NCBI RefSeq assembly: GCF_000237925.1
Contig: NC_031502.1
Span: 43,215,975-43,279,974, forward strand
DNA: 64,000 bases
From: Schistosoma mansoni
Taxonomy: Eukaryota; Platyhelminthes; Trematoda; Strigeidida; Schistosomatidae
Direction of reading: 5' to 3'
Both the position numbers and the translations under genes were made by a program. Below, in pieces: positions 18,801-31,448 of the stretch. The notes under the pieces are model-generated. The model had not been told where the DNA came from. It saw only the letters and a program-made list of their open reading frames with translations, and searched no databases. Within the stretch, counting starts at the first letter, position 1. Each line of letters starts with the position of its first letter.

Positions 18801-21800
18801 TCGAGCCACTGAACAGATACTGTAGAAACCATGGAAGTCGATATATGCATTAGATAACGTGCTAAAGAACATGCTCTTTCTGATCGAATAGGATTACGTT
18901 TATATGGCATTGCACTTGAACCGATCTAGATTTGTACAATTAAACATGAAACAGATACAGTGAAACTATTAAAATGAATTAGAGGAGTAAAGACAAATTT
19001 TATGAGTATATGAATAAAATATAAGATACCATATGATACACAAAATGATAAACAATTTAAATGTCATGAACTTAATGTTAATAATAATATACAATACATT
19101 TCAAATGATGAAAAGGGAATGAATGGAGCATTGGCAAAGTGCACATAAAATAATATATAATATTATCATCATATGAATGAGTGATTTGACCCATTTAAAA
19201 TGAAACAAAGTTCATATTGGCGAGAAAAAATGGTTGTACTCTCTAGTATGGCTTGCCAATATTATTAAAAACAAATTTGTTTGAACAGACAATGAACTTA
19301 GCAGTTTGACATAGAACGTTACTAATGAATTTATATTAACGTGTTTTCATACACCAAAAGTTTGGTTGAGATATGTTGATAACACTTTTGTTATTATAAA
19401 ATGGCATCGTTTAGACGAACTTTTTAAACATATCAACAACTTTGATGAAAAAATCAAGTTCACCAAGGAGTTGGAGTCTCCTGAACACAAACTACCTTTT
19501 CTAGACTGTTTAGTTGAAAGGAAAGATTATGATAGTTTAAAAATTAGTATATTCCGAAAGCCGACATATTCAGGGAAATTTCTAGATTTTAAATCGGCAC
19601 ATCCGCACTCGAACTAAAGATTCAATACACAAAGAAGAACAACAGAATTGTGTCTATGAAATCAGATGTAATGACTGTAATGCAGCGTATGTAGCTGAAA
19701 CATCAAAGCAACTGAGTGTGAAGGTGAAGGAACACAAACAATGCTTAAAGCACATTCCTAAGTCCTCAGATGATGTAAGGAAACTTGAGAACAAGTCAGC
19801 GATAGCATTACACTCGATAGAATCGGGTCATACAACTGATTTCGATGGCAAAAGAATCTTTCAAAAAGCATTCAATTCTTACAAAGAAAGATAAACAGCG
19901 GAAGCCCTATACATATGGGCTAATCCAAAAATATTAATAGGAGGGATGGAATACAATTAGCTGTACGATGGCAGCTAATCATTAATAAATAAAAACATGC
20001 ACTCCTTACCGTTTTATCTATCTCATATTATCTGAGTGACAACAATTACATTCAATGATTCTAATCAGTTGTCTTATCGAAATTTTCACAGTTGAAATCA
20101 TGAGTCAATTGAAGCTAGACCACCATCGAAAACTTGGAAGCACTGGATGGCCGTTTCGTCCTATCCCGCACTCGCAGGGTCGTGGATGAGCACTGCTGAG
20201 GAGTCCCATAATAGGACGAAACGGTCGTCCAGTGCTTCCAGGTTTTCGATGGTGGTCTAGCTTCAATTGACTCATGATTTCAACTGTGAAAATACTAAAT
20301 TCTCCACAAAACCCCCTCTGATCTATATTCATATGCTCACTAGTGACTGACTTCAAGAGATATTTCCTTGAGTTCTAGTGGGAAGCAGTGGCCGGTGGAG
20401 TTCTACCAAGTCTGTTGTAGAGATATCAACTCACTGAAGACGATTGGTGAACGGTCGCTCAAAATCGTGGATTGGTTGAAGTTAGACATTAACACTGTTG
20501 GATGCCGCCTCAGTGGTCTATCGGTTAAGGGCTCTGGTTCGAGACTGATAGGTCCTGGGTTCGAATCTCGCGGGTGCGGGATCGTGGATGAGCACTGCTG
20601 AGGAGTCCCATAATAGGACGAAACGGTCGTCCAGTGCTTCCAGGTTTTCGATGGTGGTCTAGCTTCAATTGACTCATGATTTCAACTGTGAAAATACTAA
20701 ATTCTCCACAAAACCCCCTCTGATCTATTATCGAAATTTGTTAAACAATTAATTGGAACATTAAAAATAACACATATATTCAGTTTCAAATTACATTCTT
20801 CCTCTTCGAATTTCACTCTTTTATTTTTGTCTATTTATCTTCATTTTATGCATGGTGTGACATATATGATTCATATCATATATTAAAAATTGTGTTTTCT
20901 TAAAATTTCACCAACAAGAGACAATATATATTGTGAATGAAATTTCTCCACTCACCACTTACGTTTCTATACAATATGTTATATTAACACTTATCATTTC
21001 ACATCATAAATCTCTTACACACTAATACATATACCTAGTTTAGACATTTTTAACGTTGATTGGATGACCTGTTCAGTATACAATGAACCGGAGAACCATG
21101 TACCTATTTATATTCGATAATTTTGATATCTGATTATATTTTCTTGAAAAAGCTTGGACCAGATTGCCAGGCGAAACGTTGGATTTACTCCAAATTCATT
21201 CGCTAAGATTTTACAAATATATTATTCCTATTTAATATCTTACATCAATTCAGCGCTCAAATACTGTGAAACTATTCGCTCTAATTTAGACGAAAGTTCT
21301 TATAAATTTTCATATCAGTTATGGCACATAATCATTTCTTTTGTATAAATTATCTGGCAATGAAAAAGTCAAACCTTAAGATAATTTTTTTTTCATATTA
21401 AAAAAATGGATACATTGGATTTCGATAAACCACTTAGCATAAAACAAAGCAAACGTGCAGGCTACAAGATGTGAGCTTAATGGAGTGGTATGTACCAGTG
21501 TAGATAAACTATTGAATAACGAAGCAGTTTCAGAGAGAAAACTGTAGTGTTTCTCATTATAGAGTGTAAAAATGATACTAGTTTGAGCTGTCAGTAAATT
21601 AGAGTTGATTTTTAGATCAAAATTGAATTATAACCAGTTTATTACCGGGGGACAACAAAAGGCTTATTATGATTTTTACCGTTTGGTATGCCTTAGATAA
21701 AATACTTTACTCGATTAATCCCAAATCAGAACACGAATCGGAAGCGAACGAAACTATATTCCAAAAATTCGAACATTGAAAGATATAGTGATACACAGAA

Positions 21801-24800
21801 ATCTTCTAGTATTATCTAAATCAGTTTAAAAGGGCTGATCGGTTGAAAATGGATCAATCAGCATGCTCCACCTTGATCTTGATTCAAGTATTCATATATG
21901 CTGACAAAAGTACGAAGAACTAATAAGTGATTTTTGATGAACTTGTAAGAAATTTAGTTATACTACTTCAGTCACATGAATTTTCTAAATCAGTTGGTAT
22001 TGTTCACCTTCTTATCAAATAGAAAGTTTAAAGTACAGTGTATGAGTCTGTACCATGTTTTGCTTTATGTCCCTTATCCTTGTGTAAGGTATTACTCTAT
22101 AAGAATGTTATGATTTTGCATTAGAATTATTTCATTTGTTTGGTCGATAAGATAATATTGATGATTTAAGGGAGTTTGTCATCGTTTCCGAAATCTCTAT
22201 TGGGGCTTTTTTTTAAAACAAAAGATAATCAGATCTTCCGTCGGTGAAATCGACCCACATGATACTACCTTGGTGGGTCCTAACACTGATAAACCTGATT
22301 GTGTACAAACAATGCAAGAAGAATGTGCTGATAACATTATTGTAACAGACAATAAGATTTAATTCTTCCGAAATGTTTGAGAACTCACCAGTAAAACACA
22401 AGCCATGCTTACAACTCTCCCCAGAAATGTAAAATGAAATGAAACTATTCTATGGTGGAAGAGCTCATTAAGTCCAATGAAACTGATCAAAAGTTTCCTC
22501 ACTATGTTGCCAACAAATAGTTGAGGGTCAGTGAGGAACACTTATTGATCAAATCATAACACTCAATGGAATCTGGAAACCATATCAACAATATGTGAGG
22601 GAGTGATAGGTGTGTATTATGCTTGGTACCTAAATTAATTTATAAAATGTTATAATTATTTGCTACTTACGCCTGATACCCATCGTGGAGGAGCATAGGC
22701 CGCCCACCAGCACTCTTTATCCAACCATGTCCTGGCCAATCCTTTCCAATTGCCATCCATCCTTTTCATATCTGCTTCTATTTCCCAGAGTAATGTGTTT
22801 TTTGGCCTTCCTCTTTTCTGCTTCCCTTCACGATTTCAAGTTAGCGCTTGCCTCGTGATGCAGTTTGTGGTTTCCTTAATATATGTCCAATCCACTTCCA
22901 ACTTTGTTTCCTAATTTCCTCTTCAGCTGCAAGCTGGTTTGTCCTATCCCATAAAACGCTATTACTGATAGTATCCGGCCAGTGAATGTTGAGTATTTTG
23001 CGTAAACAACTCTTTATAAATACTTGTACGTTCTTGACGATGGACGTAGTAGTTCTCCACGTTTCAGCTCCGTACAGTAGGACTGTCTTGACGTTCGTAT
23101 TGAAGACTCTCACTTTGAAGTTAGTTGAGAGTTGTTCAATTGTAGGAATGCGGTCCTTGCTTTGCCAATCCTTCCCTTTACATTTGCACCAGATCCTTCT
23201 TGTTTATCAATGATGCTTCCCAGGTACGTGAATGTTCCCACCTCTTCCAGAGTTTCGCCATCAAGTGTGATTCGGTTGGTGTTCTCCGTGTTGTATTCGA
23301 GAATCTTGCTTTTTCCTTTGTGTATATTGAGACCTATTGATTCAGAGGCTGCTACTACATTAGTTGTCTTCGTCTGTATTTGTCCGTCAGCACTTGTTCC
23401 TCTTCCCAAATCTTTTTAAATAGAAGGTGAATCATGTTTGCAGTTACTTGAATGTCTGACTTTAGTGTTTTAGCTGGTATATTGTCACGTCCTGCCGCTC
23501 TCCCATTCTTGATTTGTCTGATGGTCATCTTCATTTCTTCGATCCTTGGTGGGGTGACATCTATAGGAAGGTCAGTGTGTGCTGCTTTGATTTCCGGTGG
23601 ATTCAAATGGGCTGGTCTATTCAACAGTTCCTCGAAGTATTCTGCCCATCTTTTCCTCTGTTCTTGAATCTCAGTGACTGTCTTGCCTTCTTTGTCCCCG
23701 ACCGGTCTCTCTGGTTTACCATATTTCCCTAAAAGTCTCTTCATTGTATCATATAGTTATCTGATATATCTTTCGGTTGCAACTTTGTCCACTGTCGTTG
23801 CCAAGTCTTCCACGTATTTCTTTTTATCAAATCGAATGCTCCTCTTCACTTGCTTGTTTGCTTCTGCATACTCTACTTGCGCCTTGACTTCCTCTGCTCA
23901 TGTTCGACTGTTTTTAACTGCTGTCTTCATGTTCTTCCTGTCTTCAATCTTGTCCAGGATTCCGATAGAGATCCATTCGTTGTGAGGATGCTTCTCGCGA
24001 CCCAGAACCTCTTGACACGTTGGAGTTAGTGCTTTGATCCCTTTCCAATTGTCCTCCCTTCTAGTTTCCTCTTTCGGTAGATCCTATACAGCTTGGAACC
24101 TGTTGTTGAGAGTTAACTTGAATTAGTTGAGTTTGTCAGCATCTCGAATGAAGGTTGTATTGAACCTTTGTAATGCTGTTTCCCCAGTTGTCCAGTGTTT
24201 CTTTAGCTTCAGTTTCATCCTGGCCACAACCAGGTAGATGGTGATCTGAAATTATGTCGGCTTCTCTCCTGGTTCTCACATCTTCCATTGTCCTTCGGAA
24301 TTGTTTGTTGATACAAATATAATCGATATGCTTCTCTGTGGTGTGGTCCAGCGAGGTCCAAGCGGCTTTATGTATATGTTTGTGTGGGAATATTTTGCCG
24401 CCTATAACCACTTTGTTGAATGCACACAAATTTGCAAATCTCTCCCCATTTTCATTTCTCCCTCCCAGTGTATGTCGTCCGATTATATCTTCATATCCGG
24501 TGTTGTCCATTCCGACTTTGGCATTTAGATCTCCCATCGTGATGGTCAGGTCCTTTCTCGGGCATTTCGCTGTGATTGATTGCAACCTCTCATAGAACTG
24601 ATCTTTGTCGTTGTCGTTGTTATAATTGGTGGGTGCATAACATTCGTTATGATACCCTCCTTCTTTGTTTTGAATGATGCTTTGATGATTTTAGATCCAT
24701 GAGATTCCTATCCTACAAGTGCATTTCGTGCTTCTCTGGACAGCATTAAAGCAAGTCCCTGAGTGTGTGGAGCACTTTCCTCTTCGTGACCGGAGTTGAG

Positions 24801-27800
24801 AAACATCTCTGCCATATCTAGCCTTTTCTGTCCAGCTTGGTTCCAATGAGTTTCGCTGATTCCACGTACTGCCAATTTGTATCTCCTCATTTCCGTTGCT
24901 ATTTAACTGTTCTTCCCGGTCTCCCACATTGTCCGGACTTTCCATATACTTATAAAAAGTGTTTCTCTGGTTGTTAAAAGGGGCATCGTCTTGGTGGCTT
25001 CCGAAAAATCTCGGCTTTCATCCTGAGGCGTCATAATTCTTCCTTCAACTATGAGGGCAGAGTGTACATGGTTTAATCTATGTAATTTGGTTGGCGTTTT
25101 TTTAACAAGATTTTTTTTCTACGGAATGGGGCTGAAGACCCCATGCCCAGCTCTCGTTCTTTACCTGGGCTTGGGACCATCAGTAACTCGAGAAGAGCTA
25201 CACGCGGAGTTAAAATGTTACAATGGAACAGTATAATGCAACTCAGTAGCCAAGTATGGATCTGCGTCCTTGGTGTTGAGCTAGGAGTTTTGTTTGAGGA
25301 CGTACGATATCACATAGCTGTTTAAACGAAGTAGGTGAAGTAAAGTCCAAACTAACAACTTGATCCTTTATTCACTAAGTCAGCGAATTTGCAAATGAGA
25401 AGATATTTTAACGGATATTTTTTATCGTAATGATCTTGGATAAACTATTAAATGAAAGCATTTTTATATATATTTATCTATATCATTGTGATGAGCAAAC
25501 CTAAGTCATTCGCGATATGTTGTTTCTTGTATAAGGTGGAGTGTGGAATCGTTTGATATTTCGTTCGGTATTAACACCTGTTTCTATAAAATTTGTTGTG
25601 TCAATTAGATGTACCAGTAAGTTTTGCATCCATTCAGCAATGGATAATTAATTCAAGTAGATCTGTATATAAATGAATGTATTTGTAAAAAGAATGCTAT
25701 ATGTTGTTTGAATGGTGAAATAAAACTTCATCTTCTAACAGTGCCCTTCTTTTTGCATAAAGACATATCAATTTTGTTCGAATTAAAACCGTTCTTGATC
25801 ATTCAGTCAGTTAAGAGTATATTATGATAATTGAGATCTGTATCAGAATACAAGTATTACTAGGCGTAGTACTAGCAACTGTTATATCCTAGCGAAGACA
25901 TAAGTACGGGTAACTTCCGGGACCTATTAATGGACGATTATTCTATATATATATTCTTATTGTTTGACTACTGAGTAACTAGATTGTGTATATCTATATT
26001 TATCTTACTACAAGCCTCATTTCGACCTATAAATTATTATACGAATTACTGTTCCTAAATTATATTCAGTTTAGGGATTACTATATCCCACGTTCACAGC
26101 CACACTTGGCCTGATCTTGTACAAATATTATTTTCTATTTTATGGTGTGATGCCGTCTGTCTGTCTAGTATGCTTGAAATAAATGATTCGCATAGCAGAA
26201 GCTGTAATTGGTGTTCTGGACTCAGTTGGAAGGGCTAGGTGGACAAGGGACCAATAAGCACGTTAGACTGCTCATACCAGTTGAACGCCATTGATTTGAC
26301 ACAGTGTTAAGATTGGAAAAGTCGTATTTCAATTGGTGGATAATTCACGTGATAAAAGCCGGACATAAAATCCTAACGAATTGGATATGGCCTTCTTTCT
26401 TTTATAAAGTCATAACAGCAACGACACTGGGAGATCCATAGCTCATAACGCTTAAGTCAAAGCTTTTCAAATCATTTTTAAATATGTTCGGACATTAAGC
26501 AAGTTATTAGTAGAAGATATTACCTGTTTGGTTTCAAAAGGTTCCTCAACTTCGTGAAAACTACTCAGTAGTCGTATGTCGGTGCATATTTTATGGACAG
26601 TTGCACCTATATTCGACAATGCGTTAGTGATTTCAATGTCCACTTTTCTTGGATAAGTTTGACCAGTTACACACCAAGAACGTTGGAATCCAGACTTTTT
26701 GGTTAAGATTTCGTCCAACTTGATAACCTGTAAAACAGAATTCACTATAAATAGCGGTTACATGACGCTAACATAATTCATATCCAGGACATCACAAAAA
26801 GTTTAAAACAAAATCAATTTATGTATACAAATTCAAGTGAAAATGAAAAGGTGTTAGGATGGAGTGATGTCACTTAGTAAGATAGCTACGTTTCTCAATA
26901 ATAACAATTCAACTTAATGATGTAAATTGTATCTGGATATTAAGTTACCAAATAATCAATGTCTAGTACTACCCGATTCGATTTATTTGAACTCAAATAT
27001 TGACTAGTATAGGCAAAACATATAAAACTCGGTATATTCGGACATGGTTATTGGTCTGTTTCGACACAATAAATCTTCATATGTAGTTTTTCTGCTTTTT
27101 CCTCGTATTGAGCCATATCAGTTTCCGTTTAGTCATAACGAGATATATTCTAAAAACTTTAAGGACTTTCATTCACCAAAGAAAACGATGGGATCATTAT
27201 AAAACATATCTAGTTAAATAACATTACACTTTATCTTTTGCCAGTATTTATACGATAACCCTGAAGAATGACCGTAACTCAAGAAGTGTATTGATTGTCC
27301 TCTTGGGATCCTATAAGACGTTAGGTACTTAAGGCAGAATAATTTGGAGGTAATTCAGAATAACCCAGCGCCAAGTATGTGGATCCTTCAGAAACACTAT
27401 GTTTTTTATTTGAACGAATAATCATGATACAATAAAAAGACACAAAAGTAAGAAAACTAACCTTTTGATGATCACCTTGGAATAAATCCATAAAAGATGC
27501 TTGAGTTCCCACTGCACCCTTAGCACCACGAAAACGGATTGTGTGGTTCTTCAACCTTTCTAGATTTTCTAAATCTAATAACAAATCTTGTATCCACATA
27601 CATATTCTACGGCCCATTGTAGTAGGTTGAGCGGGTTGCAAATGGGTGCGAGCGAGACATATTAAACTTTTGTGCAACATAGCTTTTTTAGCTAACCGGT
27701 CAATACACCTAGCAACCTTCGGTAAAAGTATATTTAAACCATCCTTAAGCATAATTAAATCGGCATTATCACCAACAAAACAAGATGTTGCACCTGTGTA

Positions 27801-30800
27801 TATATCAAAACCAGATCAAACAAAATCAATGATACAAATAAATATGTGCATTTTTATTACTTAAAGCGTACTTTGCTAAAAATAATGTTTATGTTTCGAA
27901 AAGAAGATAAAGAACTTAAATCTGCATATAGTAGAAAAAAATCTCAAAGGATAGCATTTCTCAGGTACACGACCACCTGAAAACTTAGAGAGAAGAAACT
28001 GAACTTCAATATTTTGATGATTCAGAAATTTCGGTTAATTTATTTCGTTCAAAAATGGATCTTATGAATAGACGAATAGAACTAAACACGTATGATTCGA
28101 TTGCATGCAGTGAAACAGCGTTATTATTGATTAGATAACCATTACATACTTCTAATTCGTTCATCATCATATAATATATTGCAAATCTTGGATTTAATTG
28201 ACAATCATACATTCACCAAATAAAAAAGTGATGTAGTGTATTATCCATTATGAAACTTTCTGAAATTAGCAACTACTATGTTCATTAAACAGAAACATGG
28301 TACAGCACACAAAGAATTGCAATATTAGGGCATTTCATGTGGGTTGTTACATTCTTCTTCTCATCATTATTATTAGTTAAACGCATAAACACTGGTACAA
28401 GGGGGCAACAAATAGATAGGCGCCACACTTCATCATTCGATCTATGTGAGGGTTAGAATGCTGCCCGAGCGCCCAAACCGAGACAGGTGGTTTTCACAGG
28501 AAGTCACATCCCGAGCTTTCGACTTAGAGGTCCAGTCTACGAGACAGTGGGGCAACATTAGGAGATGCAATCTCATGGCAGCCGGTGATCAACAATACGT
28601 CCATACACCATTTGCTTTCTCAGGATCCTGGAGCTCATGTACATCATGGACTTGAAATCAGGGTTTTCCAACTTCCCTAGGTGGATCCTCCGTGCCCACC
28701 AACCTCGTTACAGCGCCGGATATTCACTTTTTGTCCTCTCGATCCCGTACACAAGACCCCCACTATGAGAAGGCAGTGAGTAGGACTTCTCTAGCAGTGG
28801 CTGTATACACGTGGCCATGTGAGAGCATTTTGGGAGGGAGAGCGGACTATCCGCACCCTCGGACGTAGAGTTGTATTTCAGTCCTTTGAACAATTGATAG
28901 TAAATTTAGATTAATTTTTAGCATTAAGAATAAATTTGAGATTTAAAAATTTAAAGGGTGGGTCCAAACATCAATATTTACAGAAGTAGTAACAATCACA
29001 TGAGGTACTAGTTTAGAACTAATGTATCCTCATTGACTTATTTTTCCTATAACCAACTTTATTAGTTTCAGCTTTTACAGCATATTTATGGTAATGAGCT
29101 CACAAGTAAGTTGTTAGGCATCACACTAATATTTGAAGACAAACAATACTAACTTTCATTCCAAGTGTATTTAGGTCTTAAAATTGTACAAATAGTTGAG
29201 CAGAAGTCTTTCGAATATGTGATTATCACTACGTACTGCGTGCATGCAGGTATTACCAGCCAGAAAGACAGGTTGACTAGTATTTAGTAATGAGCTTCCA
29301 TTCTTGTAACCTGAAATCCTGCTTGACATAGGTTTTCATTACTTTTCGAAACTGATGTTTCTTTTTCAGGTCCTTACTATGTTTGAAGAGGTTACGAGTT
29401 CACCTAATCTGAGAACGGAACGAAGACTAAGTGAAACGATGACTAAATCAGCTAACTATTCCGATGCGTCCCAGCCCCGATAACTAGAGAGGGAGGTCCA
29501 AGTTATGAAGGAGGAAATATATTCCACAAGGAGCCAGGAGTACGAATAATAACAACAAGCACAACTCAAGCGTATATATACAGCATAAGAATGTCATTGG
29601 GAAGCGTTACAAAATAGCATACTAAAAGATACAACGAACCGATAGCGATTAAAATCCTCTCAAGTGGGAAATACGACATGAAGGTGAAAATGGATGCTTT
29701 CGGCGCGAAAACGAGGAATTCAGATTTTTAAAATAGAACTACAAAAATAGGGCATTTACCAAGTGTGTTCTGGGGATCTAACCTCTCCAACAGTCCTAAA
29801 TTACAAATATTCTAACGAACGTCCTGTAGTAGTTAAATCCTCTTATTTCATCGCAACATGAAGCTTGTTCAACGAAAAAAGTGGAACACTGTTAGTAGGC
29901 TACTAACTGCCAGAAATATCCCTATTGAACGAACAGAAACGTGTGTAGTACTACGATCATAAAACCAACTATATTTAACAAGAGTCAGCATATAATCACT
30001 GATTCGATCTTGGTAACCAACAGAAAATTAGGAGGTCGATTGCAATCTGGTTAATAGTTCGAAATCAAACTGCGGATGGTTGTTAAACCTCAAGAGACTA
30101 CTAAGAATTGAGTCTGTAGTACAGCCTAACGGTAAATTATGATTACGAAAAATTGGGACTATACTAATACGAACGCAAACGAATGGGAATTCGAAGGAAT
30201 TGGATATCTGACACAACAATACTTCTACGTTAATAATGCATATGCTTTCAGGATGGCTTTATATTCCCAAAAGAAGTCAAAAATGGAAATGGAGCAACCC
30301 GATCTACATAGTAAAGTCCAGTGACTTTGAGATTCCTAGTTGGCAGTCTAAAAATGATGACACCCAATCAGATGATAGTAAAAGTCATTGTGGGAGTATG
30401 AATCAGAACAATGTTACCAATGTTATCATTTAAAGAACGAACTAGTATGTGATTATAGAAACTAGATGGCCTGAATTATCCTTAGCAAAAACACATTACT
30501 ACTTAAAAATATCAGTAATAAACACGACTTGCAACTGGATTCGCACATAATTTTATTTTAAACTGTGTATATAATAAAGTCATGGATTACGTTTTTATTT
30601 TGCACCAACCAATTGTGAGCTTATTTTGCGCAAAAGAGGTAAGCCTTATGTCCGAGTGTATGGCTTGGATTCTAATTATATTGCCAGGTTTTACTAAAAA
30701 GAAAACTAACAAGTTGATTTATAAATCCTGCTTCAGATGGGCAACCAGGTAGTAACACAGCCCTCATAGAAACCAATAGTAACTACTGCTGGCCTCATTG

Positions 30801-31405
30801 CTATTGTGTGGTGCATATATATTTGGTGCCCTCTTGTACCGGTGTTTATGTGTTCAAATAAATAAAATGTTTCAGAAACATCATAACCAATTAACTAAAA
30901 ATAGTATTTAATAGGTAAACTTGCCGAGGTGAATGATTGGTGCAGCTTTTGGACAAGCTAAAGCAAAAGTATATACATGCGCCATAACGTCATGTCGTCG
31001 AGCCTTTTCTTCAGCTGCGGCAGTCCCGAAATCCACTGAATCTCTTTGACTTTTCATTTCATTAATCTGTTCGTCTAAATCAGTGTTGGAGAGTCATATT
31101 AATAAAAAAAACAATCCTATGAGAGAAGTGCATAACCTAGATACGAAACCTAGGTATGAAAAATGCATCAAGATGGGTAAAAGTTGACTGACTGAACTAG
31201 ATGGGCTATCTCTAATAGCCAAACCAATAAAAGTACAATATAGGCATGGAACATCACTTGACAAAGAAAGGTTTGGAAAAATACTGAACGAAATAGTGCT
31301 GAATAAGGTATGAAAAAATAGGACCACATACTATTGATTATTGGGGAACCAAGATTTTACGCGTTAACACCTATTAAGTTAGAAAGCAAAATGCCTAAGG
31401 CTCTC

Positions 31406-31448
<43 letters not shown>

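Larger units (their letters stand above)
20086..20727 (+). mobile_element. Hammerhead/tRNA-like retroelement, 402-bp unit in partial tandem with inverted leader
   Basis: Order: an inverted 3' fragment (20086-20165, - orientation), then the 3' part of a unit (20166-20325), then a full unit (20326-20727). Segments 20184-20325 and 20586-20727 are identical over 142 bp with a 402-bp offset. The unit carries a tRNA-like part (AGTGGTCTATCGGTTAAGGG; B box GGTTCGAATCTCG), a hammerhead and a tail. The insertion is flanked by the 12-bp repeat TTATCGAAATTT (20074-20085, 20728-20739). It lies in ADSL intron 5. Confidence 0.85.

Noticed and set aside
23452-23985. Several + strand frames over the RTE linker and RT
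   Set aside because: They are antisense shadows of the - strand RTE protein, which has recognisable motifs.
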